Assembly: GCF_026113935.1 (NCBI RefSeq)
Contig: NZ_JAPEUL010000004.1
Coordinates: 930,001 to 994,000 of the forward strand
Direction: 5' to 3'
DNA: 64,000 nt
Source: Marinomonas rhodophyticola
GTDB lineage: Bacteria > Pseudomonadota > Gammaproteobacteria > Pseudomonadales > Marinomonadaceae
Shown here in pieces: positions 10,860-19,460 of this stretch; within the stretch, counting starts at the first letter, position 1, and each line of letters starts with the position of its first letter. The notes under the pieces were generated by a model. That model worked only from the letters and a program-made list of their open reading frames with translations, was not told the origin of the DNA and did no database searches. A program made the position numbers and the translations under genes.

Positions 10860-11258
10860 ATGTTTGCTAATACACAAATGCCAGCGATGAATTTTGCTTT
10901 TCCAGACGTGTGTAAAACCATTGTAGGACTCGCTGTTGTACCGATTCCATATCCCAATATTTCTATGACAACGATGGCGATTCCCAATGTTCCTAATATT
11001 TTTATTATGGCCATGCCCAATCATAATTTAATGACAATGGTGCCCATGTCTAATGGCGATGAAGCCGGCATTGCGATGGGAGTCGTTTCAAGTTTGATAA
11101 TGGACCCAACGCGACACTTATTTGGTAGTGTTAAAGTCTTCACATCGATAATGCCAGCCACAAAAATGTTATCTCCAACTGGGCAAAATGGGATGGTTCC
11201 AAATGCTGTTGGTATGACATTAACACCATGTCAGCCAAAGGTTCTAATTATGAGTTAA
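10860..11258 (+). CDS. DUF4150 (PAAR-like) T6SS tip protein
   Basis: 132 residues with the DUF4150/PAAR-like pattern: FANTQMPAMNFAFPDVCKT at the start, then PIPYPNIS, a Met- and Pro-rich core, and a conserved C-terminal Cys in LTPCQPKVLI. PAAR-like proteins cap the VgrG trimer and sharpen the spike. Many DUF4150 proteins carry a C-terminal toxin; this one ends right after the fold, so it is a bare tip. GGGGAG before the ATG and the 11-base gap place it last in the spike operon. Its 3' end overlaps the leftward gene at 11248-11838 by 11 bases. Confidence 0.85.
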   Translation: MFANTQMPAMNFAFPDVCKTIVGLAVVPIPYPNISMTTMAIPNVPNIFIMAMPNHNLMTMVPMSNGDEAGIAMGVVSSLIMDPTRHLFGSVKVFTSIMPATKMLSPTGQNGMVPNAVGMTLTPCQPKVLIMS

Positions 11259-11838
11259 TGTCTTTGTTATTCGAGTGGATAGTTGAATTATGGGGTTGTT
11301 GTTTGTCAGCCACAATGTGGTGCGATGGTATAGCGTGCTGATCGGAAACATAGGATATAGGTTCCCTATGGTCGCTTCGCTTGCGCATTGCATGGGGGAG
11401 GGTGTTCCGATTCGGATAAATAGTTTTACTATCAGCATTTGGAGATAATTGTGTTCTCAGTTTCGTGCCTGGTGCAGCATCACTTCTGCTCATAGTTAGC
11501 CCTCCGCTCATGCCACTCATATACTCTCGAGTTGAAGGGTTTAGTTTATGAAAAAGGGATGATTCAGTACGGGTTGGAAGTAGCCCTCCGTTGGATGTTT
11601 GGCTAGGTCGACGTAATGAACTACTGGTGACATTCATCGCATCTAGGGTGCGGATTTGTTGTTCTGTTGGAGAGATACCACCACCATTACCAAATAAAGA
11701 GTCGAAATGGCTCGTTTGATGATCGCCAAAAGCGTTGCCTAATTTGAAGCTCTGCGCCGTGACAGCATTCATATTGCCCTTTTCTTTGACAACACGCACC
11801 ATCTGTTGATGGTTTCTTAGTGGTGGCAAATAGTTCAT
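11248..11838 (-). CDS. hypothetical protein, Ser/Asn/His-rich, next to T6SS spike operon
   Basis: 196 residues, preceded by GGAGCG six bases before the ATG. No domain was recognised. It is rich in Ser, Asn, Arg and His, poor in hydrophobic stretches, and mostly disordered by eye, with Gly-rich turns (FGNGGGISP, MSGMSGG). It has no signal peptide or membrane segment. It starts 12 bases after the SPOR-like gene on the same strand, so the two form an operon that ends against the DUF4150 gene. The position at the end of a T6SS spike operon makes it a candidate effector or adaptor, but this is inferred from position only. Confidence 0.6.
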   Translation of the reverse strand: MNYLPPLRNHQQMVRVVKEKGNMNAVTAQSFKLGNAFGDHQTSHFDSLFGNGGGISPTEQQIRTLDAMNVTSSSLRRPSQTSNGGLLPTRTESSLFHKLNPSTREYMSGMSGGLTMSRSDAAPGTKLRTQLSPNADSKTIYPNRNTLPHAMRKRSDHREPISYVSDQHAIPSHHIVADKQQPHNSTIHSNNKDINS

Positions 11839-11850
11839 ATCACGCTCCGG

Positions 11851-12291
11851 TTAGCTCTTTGACATCTTAAGATCTTTAGGCAATAGCATAAGTGTAGCGG
11901 ATATCTTCTGGTTCTCCAGTACTCGTTTTTGTTGCTCTGCTTTTTCCGCTGTTGGGTGTTGATTAAATAAAAGTAAATACCACTCTCTATTATTATCCAC
12001 GACCTTTACGATGAATGCTTTACTAGATAGGTCCATAGACTCTGCCGCATTCACGGCTTGTTGTAACTGGCTGTATAAACCTAAACGTAGGGTGAAAACC
12101 ACGTCATTGGGGGTTGGAGTGATAAGTAAAAATTCTGTCATGGGCAACGGTGCAAAGAGAGAGTCCTGGCTTATTGTGTAATTTGTTTGCTGGCTAAGGT
12201 ATTGCGAGGAGGGCTGCGGTTTGGGAAGCAATAAACTGAGTCCAATACCGACCAATAATAATACTAAGAACGCGAAAAAAAATTTACGCAT
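11851..12291 (-). CDS. membrane-anchored protein with SPOR-like C-terminal domain
   Basis: 146 residues. Residues 4-23 form a hydrophobic segment (FFFAFLVLLLVGIGLSLLL) that is either a signal anchor or an uncleaved signal. Residues about 65-140 read like a SPOR fold: FTLRLGLYSQLQQAVNAAE, then a strand with FIVKVV, then EWYLLLFNQHPTAEKAE and a closing helix. SPOR domains bind denuded septal peptidoglycan. Unlike DedD at 63076-63690 it sits upstream of an unknown gene in a T6SS island. The match is by pattern, not strong identity. Confidence 0.6.
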   Translation of the reverse strand: MRKFFFAFLVLLLVGIGLSLLLPKPQPSSQYLSQQTNYTISQDSLFAPLPMTEFLLITPTPNDVVFTLRLGLYSQLQQAVNAAESMDLSSKAFIVKVVDNNREWYLLLFNQHPTAEKAEQQKRVLENQKISATLMLLPKDLKMSKS

Positions 12292-12377
12292 GATAAGACT
12301 TTATGAGTAATTTAATGAAAATATCCGTTTCTCTAGAGTTTAACTTAAAAGCCTTTTTAATATTCTTTTTTTTGTGA

Positions 12378-12415
12378 GTGTTAACGTGAGACGTCATAGA
12401 TGTTCACGTTAACAC
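12378..12415. repeat. perfect 12-base inverted repeat
   Basis: GTGTTAACGTGA at 12378-12389 and its exact reverse complement at 12404-12415 enclose a 14-base loop. It lies seven bases past the msrB stop, so it can form a strong hairpin in the msrB transcript. In that direction it is followed by A residues rather than U, so it is not a classical terminator; it could still protect the 3' end or be a protein-binding site. Confidence 0.7.
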
Positions 12416-12421
12416 ATTGTA

Positions 12422-12793
12422 CTAACCTTGGCTTACGAAGGTCATTGAGATGGAGTTCACGCAGTGGCGAATGTTGTTTTCAGTTAGTCTTTCTCCTTCA
12501 AACACATGGCCTAGATGGCCTTCACAATTGGCGCAGACGATTTCGATACGTCGGCCATCAGCGTCTGGTACACGTTTAACAGCATTGGGAATTTCGTCGT
12601 CAAAACTGGGCCAGCCACAGTGAGAAAGGAATTTGTGTTCTGACGTATAAAGCGGCGCATCACATTGACGGCAAAGATATAGGCCACCTTCCATTGTGTC
12701 TGTGTATTCGCCGGTAAATGGGCGCTCTGTGCCTTTATCAAGGATGACTCTTGCTTCTTCTGGTGTCAGTTTGTTGTAGGGTTTACTCATCAT
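12422..12793 (-). CDS. msrB: peptide-methionine (R)-S-oxide reductase MsrB
   Basis: 123 residues, the usual length for single-domain MsrB. It reduces methionine-R-sulfoxide in proteins, using thioredoxin as reductant. Two CxxC zinc-binding pairs are visible (CRQC about residue 41 and CANC about residue 87), along with GGLYLC, HCGWPSF and the C-terminal RHCVNS holding the catalytic Cys; most family members have RYC/RFC there. It is cytoplasmic because there is no signal peptide. It is transcribed alone, with a GAGAGTG site upstream and an inverted repeat downstream. Confidence 0.95.
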   Translation of the reverse strand: MMSKPYNKLTPEEARVILDKGTERPFTGEYTDTMEGGLYLCRQCDAPLYTSEHKFLSHCGWPSFDDEIPNAVKRVPDADGRRIEIVCANCEGHLGHVFEGERLTENNIRHCVNSISMTFVSQG

Positions 12794-13213
12794 AACATCA
12801 CTCTCTTGCCACTCATTAAAAGGGACTTGGTTTGCGTAAATTATGGCATGTCTTATGGTTATTAACTAAGACAATAAAATGCACAATGAGTTCGAGCATT
12901 TTTACCTTGCTGATATAGAAAGAATATTGAACTTATGAAACAGGATGTTAGAGCTAAATCGTGCGTTTTTGGTGGAGTCTCCAATGGGGGCGTTGAGTGT
13001 TTTTGCTACGTTATGGTGATGTAAATTTGGCAAATAGCCACTATAGATGGCAAGAATATATAATCTATTTTATTTGCTTTTACCAAATTGGATATTCCCT
13101 GCTAAGCTTAACATTCCTGTTTGATTGGCCTGAAAATGGAGGGCTGTCTGATGTATCTACACACTACACAAACTATAACACTACCAAGTACTATCTTTAT
13201 TTCGGAGTCAGTC
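12794..13213. other. intergenic region without a supported gene
   Basis: 420 bases between the leftward msrB and the rightward acidic protein. It should contain both promoters. An open frame at 12997-13239 lacks a ribosome site and runs through the next gene in another frame, so it is not listed as a gene. Confidence 0.5.
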
Positions 13214-13351
13214 ATGGCTGGTCATTATTCTCTAAGTGATGAGTACGACGAGAATGATGATTTTTACGATGACGCTGACGACGATGAGTCATACTACGGC
13301 GACTCAGATGACAGTGATGATGATTTCTGGGATGACTCCAACGACGACTAA
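13214..13351 (+). CDS. 45-residue extremely acidic hypothetical protein
   Basis: A short protein with 19 Asp and 3 Glu among 45 residues, plus several Tyr, Ser and Trp; there is no Lys or Arg. The ATG at 13214 (MAGHYSLSDEY) has GGAG seven bases upstream, and a strong terminator begins 15 bases after the stop, so it looks like a real single-gene unit. No family was recognised. The composition would suit binding a basic protein, mimicking DNA, or binding divalent metal, but none of these is shown. Confidence 0.65.
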   Translation: MAGHYSLSDEYDENDDFYDDADDDESYYGDSDDSDDDFWDDSNDD

Positions 13352-13365
13352 CTGTCACACACTAC

Positions 13366-13405
13366 AAAAAAGGGGAAGTTGAATTGATCGACTTCCCCTT
13401 TTTTT
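13366..13405 (+). terminator. rho-independent terminator after the acidic gene
   Basis: Stem AAAAAGGGGAAGT (13367-13379) pairs with ACTTCCCCTTTTT (13391-13403) around an 11-base loop, followed by more T residues. It can also serve the leftward GFA gene, whose stop lies 18 bases beyond. Confidence 0.9.
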
Positions 13406-13421
13406 ATCACAAATACATGAC

Positions 13422-13825
13422 TTACACCGTAGGGCGTTCCTGATACTGAGGAATATCATCGCAAATCTCATACCATTCTGCTTTTGAGCCGACAAAGATG
13501 TGCGAAGAGGGTTTGCTATGTATTTTGCTATCAAGAGTACCGATACGAAGGCGAAGTAGCTCTGGCATTTGTGAACGTCGACTATAAAGTGGTGATGCAC
13601 ATTGCTTGCAAAAGACGCGGAAAACACCAGTGCGTAGATTCGTATTCAGCTAGGAGGCTCTTTGCCTTTTAACAAGGCGAAGGCGGTTGTTGGAATAGCT
13701 GCATTGGCGGCAAACGCAGAGCCGTTGGCTTTACGACATTTTTGACAATGACACTGCATGATGTCACCCAATTCGCCTTTTATTTCGTATTGCACGCCAT
13801 TACACAAACAGCTTCCTGATAACAT
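13422..13825 (-). CDS. GFA (CENP-V/glutathione-dependent formaldehyde-activating) family protein (two frame breaks)
   Basis: About 133 residues after mending two breaks. Family members are small zinc proteins; some bind glutathione adducts, but the substrate here is unknown. Zinc ligands typical of the fold are visible: GSCLCNGVQYEI near the N terminus, CHCQKC at about 31-36 and FCKQCASPLY in the middle. They are followed by PELLRLRIGTLD and the usual end IFVGSKAEWYEI. The first break is at 13655-13661, where GAGGCTC replaces GAGCTC; the second is an extra base near 13637. The total length becomes divisible by three after both are removed. It is monocistronic. Confidence 0.8.
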
Positions 13826-13865
13826 ATTTTTTCCTTAATTGAGGTGTGTTTTGTCCACTTGATCG

Positions 13866-14690
13866 TTAATCTTTTTGCTGTGGACAGACAACTTTTGTGG
13901 CTTTTAGGTGATACATAGTCACTTCTGGGTGACTAAAGAAACCCATTTCCCAAGGATTTTTCTGGATAAAGAGTTCTTGGATTTGTTGGAAAACTGGATT
14001 GCTTTTAGGTATTTCATAAACATCACTTTTGATGATGCTGTAATTCCATTCGATGGCTTCTTCAAAAGTAAAGGTGGCACGACCATCGATAGCAAAGTAA
14101 CACTGATTGTGACGACTTAACAGCTTAGCCTTAAATGTACTCGGGAAGGTAATAAAGAAAATATCATCGTCAACAGAGGATAAGAATGCCATCACGGTGG
14201 AATGTGGTTGCTGTTTGGCATATGTCATCAAAACGCCAATTTTATTATCGTTTTCGCTGTCGTCAATTTCGGGAGCAACGGTAAGGGGGCTGCATGGCAG
14301 ATCGACAGGAGGGCGGTTGTCGCTCGGATGCTCGTAGTCATTCGTTCGGAAAGATTTAACAATGCTAGCGCCATAGTACACTTCGTACTCAATAGCGGTT
14401 AGTTGTACTTTTTGGCCTGTTATGGATGAAACTATACCTTTAAAAGAGGAGCGGTAAACTTTTAAGTCTGCATCATATTCAGAAACACCAGTACGATTAT
14501 CTAAATGTACGGTGATTTTTTGATCTGCTTTAAGCTGATGACCATTAGGAAAGAAAAGTTCCAATGCCGTATCAGATAGTATGTTTACACCGCAAATATA
14601 AACATCCATTTCGCTCTCTTTCGCGCCATAAGTACCCGCTACGCCGAGTACTTGTTTACCAATGAGATTACTTAAAGCTATTTGCGTCAT
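13866..14690 (-). CDS. hypothetical protein with PNPOx/flavin-reductase-like C-terminal region
   Basis: 274 residues. The C-terminal half (about 150-260) resembles the pyridoxamine-phosphate-oxidase-like split barrel (STVMAFLSSVDDDIFFITF, then CYFAIDGRATFTFEEAIEW and late YHLKATKVV), a fold that often binds FMN or heme. The N-terminal half is beta-rich and not recognised. No signal peptide or membrane segment. It is transcribed alone; no partner is suggested by its neighbours. The fold assignment is by pattern and is moderately secure. Confidence 0.55.
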   Translation of the reverse strand: MTQIALSNLIGKQVLGVAGTYGAKESEMDVYICGVNILSDTALELFFPNGHQLKADQKITVHLDNRTGVSEYDADLKVYRSSFKGIVSSITGQKVQLTAIEYEVYYGASIVKSFRTNDYEHPSDNRPPVDLPCSPLTVAPEIDDSENDNKIGVLMTYAKQQPHSTVMAFLSSVDDDIFFITFPSTFKAKLLSRHNQCYFAIDGRATFTFEEAIEWNYSIIKSDVYEIPKSNPVFQQIQELFIQKNPWEMGFFSHPEVTMYHLKATKVVCPQQKD

Positions 14691-14850
14691 TGTTTCATCC
14701 TTATCATGAAGTGTTGAGCTTATTATTGTTGGTAATCGGTGAGGAAAAGTGTATCAGAAAGTAGTGAAAATAAGCATGAAGATTGCTTTGACTCTATTTT
14801 GCTGGTTACACTGAATAAACGTTATTTATAAATTCTTTAAGGGGTTGCCA

Positions 14851-15562
14851 GTGAACCAGACATTTGAAGCGATATTTAAAGACAATATTAAGCGTGTGCA
14901 TTACCAAGTTGACGGACTGAGTTCGGAGAAGAGTCATATTCAAGTGGTTATTTGGCCAACGTTTTCAGGTCTAAGTGACTTTGAAAAAGGTATTGCAGAT
15001 CATATTGCGTCACTAGGGTTTTCGAGCAACAGCGCTTGATTTGTACGGTATAGATCTGAATCCAGTAGAGATGGAGCAGAAGCGTGCCAAAATGGGGGCC
15101 TTGGTCGCAGAAGCTGACCCATTACACGAGTTGCTGAATGAGCTAACACAATCAGCTTGTGATGCTATTCATGGTAAGACCATCGTCCATATTGGCTTTT
15201 GTCTAGGTGGTCGATTGGCTTTGGAAGCGGGGTTGCATCTTCATAATAGTGCTGGAGCGGTGAGTTTTCATGGGTTGATGAGCTTCTTTCGTGCTCAGTC
15301 GGAAGAAAAGGCCAATACGAAAACAAAGATTTTAGTTTTAAATGGTCATCAAGACCCGCTGGTTACAGGGGACGACGCTCAAGAAGCGAAACGTTACTGG
15401 ACAAGTTTGGGGATGGATTTTCAGTTTATTGACTTCAGTAACACCATGCATTCTTTTATGTTGCCAAGTGCGAACAATCCAGACCATGGAAGCCAGTATA
15501 ACCCACAGACGGCCCAGCGAGGTTATCGATACTTAGCGAATTTCCTAGAAGAGTTTGTCTAA
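14851..15562 (+). CDS. dienelactone hydrolase family protein (one frame break)
   Basis: An alpha/beta hydrolase of about 236 residues after removing one extra T in TTTT near 15020. GTG at 14851 is chosen because AAGGGG stands six bases before it. The dienelactone hydrolase triad is visible: the nucleophile Cys in HIGFCLGGRLAL, the Asp in NGHQDPLV and the His in TMHSFMLP. DLYGID after the first strand is also typical. Such enzymes open lactones or related esters; the actual substrate is unknown. It is a single-gene unit closed by a terminator. Confidence 0.85.
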
Positions 15563-15582
15563 CGTAAGGTGATGGTTAAGAT

Positions 15583-15617
15583 AGCCCCGCATAAATAAGC
15601 TTATACGGGGCTTTTTA
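15583..15617 (+). terminator. terminator between hydrolase and ABC ATPase genes
   Basis: AGCCCCG (15583-15589) pairs with CGGGGCT (15606-15612), and the loop itself contains ATAAGCTTAT, which can lengthen the stem. A run of five T residues follows. It lies between genes that converge. Confidence 0.85.
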
Positions 15618-15642
15618 TGTTAGCGAACAGGCACTGGTCTAT

Positions 15643-16724
15643 TTACGAGTGCTTCGCCGGAGCGATTAAAGAGGTAGCAATCTGCTTTTTCAGACCGACT
15701 TCGACACTTTCTCCGTGGCGTGTTAGGTTGGCACCACTGACTTCAATAGTGAGTTTGTGACCCTGAAATTGACCGTAAAGGTAGGTAAGGCCACCGAGAT
15801 GCTCAGCGACGTCGATATCAATTTTTAAGACGATGTCTGCGTCTTGAGTGTTTTCTTTCACGTGTTCTGGACGTATGCCAAGTTTTACGCTTTCGTTGAC
15901 GGATATTTTCGTACCATCCACTTCTAATTCGATGGTTTGTCCAGCGATGTCTATCACAGCAATGTCTTTGTTATCGATGCTAATGACTTTGCCGTCTAAA
16001 AAATTCATTTTAGGGGAGCCAATAAAGCCTGCTACAAATTCATTGGCAGGATTGTGATAGAGCCTCCTAAAGGCGAACCGACTTGCTCCACGTTACCCGC
16101 GCGTAATACCACGATTTTGTCGGCTAACGTCATGGCTTCCACTTGATCGTGAGTCACGTAAATCATCGTGGCTTTTAGACGATTGTGCAGTTGTGCAATC
16201 TGAATGCGCATATCAACACGAAGTTCCGCGTCTAGGTTAGAAAGCGGTTCATCAAAAAGAAATACTTCGGGTTGGCGAACAATGGCACGGCCGATGGCGA
16301 CCCGCTGACGTTGACCACCGGAGAGTTGTTTGGGCTTGCGATCCAGTAGTTCATTGAGTTGTAGAATGTTAGCGGCATTTGATACTTGTGCTTTGATTTT
16401 GTCTGGTGCAACACCATTCATACGCAAGCCAAAGCTCATGTTTTCTTCCACTGTCATGTGTGGGTAGAGTGCATAAGATTGAAACACCATAGCAACGCCG
16501 CGATCCGCTGGCGCGACGTTATTCATGTTGGTGCCATTGATTTCGAGCTTACCGTCGGTGATATCTTCTAAGCCTGCAATTAAACGCAGTAGGGTGGATT
16601 TACCGCAGCCTGATGGACCAACAAAGACCACAAATTCGCCGTCTTGTAGATCTAAATTGACGCCATGAATGGTTTCTATGTCGTGAAACCGTTTGATGAC
16701 GTTTGTTAGTTTTATCGTCGCCAT
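15643..16724 (-). CDS. sugar ABC transporter ATP-binding protein, MalK/UgpC type (frame break)
   Basis: About 359 residues once the break at 16060-16067 is mended. It hydrolyses ATP for the carbohydrate importer whose other parts lie at 17729-19455 and 28780-30003. Walker A is GPSGCGKST, the Q-loop [13 protein letters not shown], signature LSGGQRQRV, Walker [12 protein letters not shown], and the switch His is in VTHDQ. A C-terminal TOBE-type domain (residues about 235-355) has GIRPEHV. The break turns the expected PLELYHNP into nonsense: two extra G bases surround what should be GAGCTC. It lies 17 bases downstream of iclR on the same strand. Confidence 0.9.
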
Positions 16725-16741
16725 AATGGATTTTCCTATAG

Positions 16742-17525
16742 TTAATTAGAGGCCATGGCCCCCATGCGGATGGATACTTTCTTACAGGCGTCTTTGACCA
16801 GTGCTTGAAAGTGTTGAAAGCGCGCATCGTCTACACGAAATTTAGGGGCGGTAATACTCAGCGCGGCAATGGGTTCGTTTCTGTGGTTTAAAATCACCGA
16901 GGCGGCACATTGAATGCCTTCTTCGTGTTCTTCTAAATCCAAGGAAATCTTGCTGTCACGAATCTTGATAAGATCTTGTCTTAACATATCTTCGTTAATT
17001 AAGGTGGTGTCTGTGTGCTTGATAAAGCTTTGTTCTTTGATGGCGGCGGCTAATTGCTCTTCACTGAGAAACGCCATCATGGCTTTACCGACGCCAGTGC
17101 AATAGGCTCAGGCCTTTTTTGCCAACAGCCGAAAACAAGCGCAAGCTTTTTTGACTTTCTAGCTTGTCGATGTAAATAACATCGCCACGATCCAGCACCG
17201 CAAGGTGAATGGTTTCACCGGTTTCATTCCATAATAATTTCATTTGATCCGCAGCAATATCACGCACATCAATTTTTGACCAGGCTTGGTGGGCTAATTC
17301 GAGTAAGCCATAACCTGGGTGATACAGCTGAGTAGCTTCGTCGAAGCGAATTAAGCCTTTCTCGGTCAATGATGTCAGGGTGCGATGCGCGGTTGCTTTG
17401 GGTAGATCGGTTTTTTCGACCAATTCGGCAAAGCGTAATGGCACCGGCGTGACACACACTTCTTGCAATAGGCTAAGTGCTTTGTCTAGCGATGAGCCTC
17501 CGCTCTTAGTGTCTTGCTCTGACAT
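16742..17525 (-). CDS. IclR-family transcriptional regulator of the galactoside locus (frame break)
   Basis: About 260 residues after removal of one base near 17105. The N-terminal winged helix-turn-helix (residues about 10-75: [26 protein letters not shown]) binds DNA. The effector-binding IclR domain follows (VGKKGL, then [14 protein letters not shown], and [18 protein letters not shown]). It is transcribed away from the permease genes with the ABC ATPase behind it. Inverted repeats with TGGAAC half sites in front of the permease operon and in front of the binding-protein gene are probable targets. The ligand may be galactose or a later intermediate (inferred). Confidence 0.85.
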
Positions 17526-17625
17526 GGTTGGGTTTCCTTAATGTCTATTTTTATAATTTTCTAAGGTCTATTTAGCTTCAAAAAAGAGGCCTGACAAAAT
17601 GTTCTAAATTGAGTATTGCAAAAAA

Positions 17626-17640
17626 TGGAACTTTATTCCA
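17626..17640. promoter_or_regulatory. candidate IclR operator upstream of the permease operon
   Basis: TGGAACTTTATTCCA is an inverted repeat (TGGAA-N5-TTCCA) in the divergent promoter region between iclR and the permease genes. The same half site TGGAAC appears at 28674 and, reversed, at 28743-28748 before the binding-protein gene of the same locus. Confidence 0.55.
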
Positions 17641-17728
17641 TTATTTTATTAGACGAATTACTTGACGCTCAATGTTGGTAGCAAGTAGGGCGGTTTATAA
17701 ACTAATAAAAATAAGAGGTATGTGCGCC

Positions 17729-18604
17729 ATGCAAAAGTTGCATAGCAAGCAGCAGCAATGGATGCCAGTTTTGTTCTTAGCACCGGCAGTCATTTTGTTT
17801 GTGGTCTACGTTATTTTTCCTATTCTTCAAAGTATTTGGTTGAGTTTTTATGAGTGGGATGGCATTGGTGAAAAAACCTTCGTCGGCTTTCGTAATTACA
17901 TCGAGCTTTTTGAAGACTATCAGTTTTGGGGAGCGTTAAAAAACAATCTGTATTGGATGGTTTTTTTCATGCTAGCACCACCTATTGGATTAGGTATTGC
18001 GCTTTTTCTGAACCAGAAAGTCATGGGGATACGACTGGTTAAGTCGATGTTCTTCTTTCCTTTTGTCATTTCTCAAGTGGTTGTTGGTCTGGTTTTTTCT
18101 TGGTTTTACGATCCTTCTTTTGGCCTGTTCAATAAGGCGATTGGTTTGTTTGGCATGGAGCCAGTTGCGATCTTATCCGATGAAAATTGGGTAACGTTTG
18201 GCATTATTGTCGCGGGGCTATGGCCGCAGATTGCGTATTGCATGATTTTGTATCTCACAGGCTTAAACAATCTCAACCCAGATCAAATCGAAGCGGCACG
18301 TTTAGATGGGGCGCATGGTTGGAAAATGTTACGTCATGTGATCCTGCCACAATTGCGACCTGCTACTTTTATTGCCGTTGTCGTGACAGTAATCGGTGCC
18401 CTGCGAAGCTTTGACCTCGTAGCAACCATGACCAGCGGCGGCCCATTTGGCACGTCGAGCGTCCTTGCTTACTTCATGTATGAACAATCTATCTTTAATT
18501 ATCGTGCTGGTTACGGTGCGGCGATTGCGACCGTGTTGTTCTTGATTATGGACATTTATATCGCCTACTTCTTGTGGCGTATGCTGAAGAGTGAGAAAGC
18601 CTAA
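17729..18604 (+). CDS. sugar ABC transporter permease, MalF/UgpA type
   Basis: About 291 residues with six membrane segments (first at about residues 13-35, FLAPAVILFVVYVIFPI). The EAA loop that touches the ATPase is seen as EAARLDGAHGWKMLRHVILPQLRP. The ATG at 17729 is preferred; the ATG at 17720 sits too close to the AAGAGG site. It imports sugar together with the MalG-type permease (overlap of one base), the ATPase at 15643-16724 and the binding protein at 28780-30003. It is the first gene of the long catabolic operon. Confidence 0.92.
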   Translation: MQKLHSKQQQWMPVLFLAPAVILFVVYVIFPILQSIWLSFYEWDGIGEKTFVGFRNYIELFEDYQFWGALKNNLYWMVFFMLAPPIGLGIALFLNQKVMGIRLVKSMFFFPFVISQVVVGLVFSWFYDPSFGLFNKAIGLFGMEPVAILSDENWVTFGIIVAGLWPQIAYCMILYLTGLNNLNPDQIEAARLDGAHGWKMLRHVILPQLRPATFIAVVVTVIGALRSFDLVATMTSGGPFGTSSVLAYFMYEQSIFNYRAGYGAAIATVLFLIMDIYIAYFLWRMLKSEKA

Positions 18605-19455
18605 TGTTTCCAACGCCTATAGAAAAAAGATCATTGCCTTTCAATTTAAGTTATCGCGTGGCGATTTGGATTGCCTTATTGCTTTGGTTGTTGCCTTTAA
18701 TTGCCGTGATGCTGACGTCAGCAAGATCGACCGCTGACATAAATGCCGGCAATTACTGGGGCATACCTTCCGAATGGATGTTGTTTGAAAACTATGCCTT
18801 GGTGTTCACAGAAACCCCGATGGTGCGGTACTTGTTGAACTCTATCCTTATTACTTTACCTGCGGTATTTGGCGCCGTTGCCTTGTCGACACTGGCGGGT
18901 TATGCCCTAGCCAAGTTTAAATTTCGCGGTAATGTGGCGCTGTTTGCGGCGTTTATTGCCGGTAATTTTGTGCCGTTTCAAATTCTGATGATTCCCGTAC
19001 GGGATTTAACCATCAGCATGGGCTTGTATGACACGGCATCAGGTTTGATTCTTTTCCATATCGCTTTTCAAACCGGCTTTTGTACCCTGTTTATGCGTAA
19101 CTTCATTGTTGGTTTACCCGATGAGTTGATCGAAGCCGCACGTGTAGAAGGGGTGAGTGAATGGCAAATTTTCTGGCATATCGTATTGCCATTGGTTCGT
19201 CCTGCTTTGGCAGCCCTGTCGGTATTAATTTTTACCTTTATTTGGAACGATTACTTCTGGGCCTTGGTATTGGTACAAAGTGATGAGGTACGTCCGATTA
19301 CCGCGGGTATCAGTGCGCTAAAAGGTCAATGGATGGCGTCTTGGCAGTTGATTGCGGCAGGTTCCATTGTGGCGGCTTTGCCTCCGGTTATTTTGTTCTT
19401 CGCCATGCAACGCCACTTTATTGCAGGTTTAACTTTGGGCGCTACAAAAGGATAA
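18604..19455 (+). CDS. sugar ABC transporter permease, MalG/UgpE type
   Basis: 283 residues with six predicted membrane segments. The EAA loop is EAARVEGVSEWQIFWHIVLP, and the N-terminal membrane segment WIALLLWLLPLIAVML is followed by the large periplasmic loop usual for MalG. The ATG overlaps the stop of the upstream permease (TAATG), so the two are made together. It partners that permease to form the channel, with the alpha-galactosidase five bases downstream indicating galactosides as cargo (inferred). Confidence 0.92.
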   Translation: MFPTPIEKRSLPFNLSYRVAIWIALLLWLLPLIAVMLTSARSTADINAGNYWGIPSEWMLFENYALVFTETPMVRYLLNSILITLPAVFGAVALSTLAGYALAKFKFRGNVALFAAFIAGNFVPFQILMIPVRDLTISMGLYDTASGLILFHIAFQTGFCTLFMRNFIVGLPDELIEAARVEGVSEWQIFWHIVLPLVRPALAALSVLIFTFIWNDYFWALVLVQSDEVRPITAGISALKGQWMASWQLIAAGSIVAALPPVILFFAMQRHFIAGLTLGATKG

Positions 19456-19460
19456 AAATA

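Noticed and set aside
12997-13239. 80-codon frame upstream of the acidic gene
   Set aside because: No ribosome site, no recognisable features, and it overlaps the better supported 45-codon gene in another frame.
17103-17109. iclR break (TAGGCTC) as a GAGCTC site
   Set aside because: The restored string would be TAGCTC, and other TAGCTC strings are undisturbed, so it is kept apart from the GAGCTC set.
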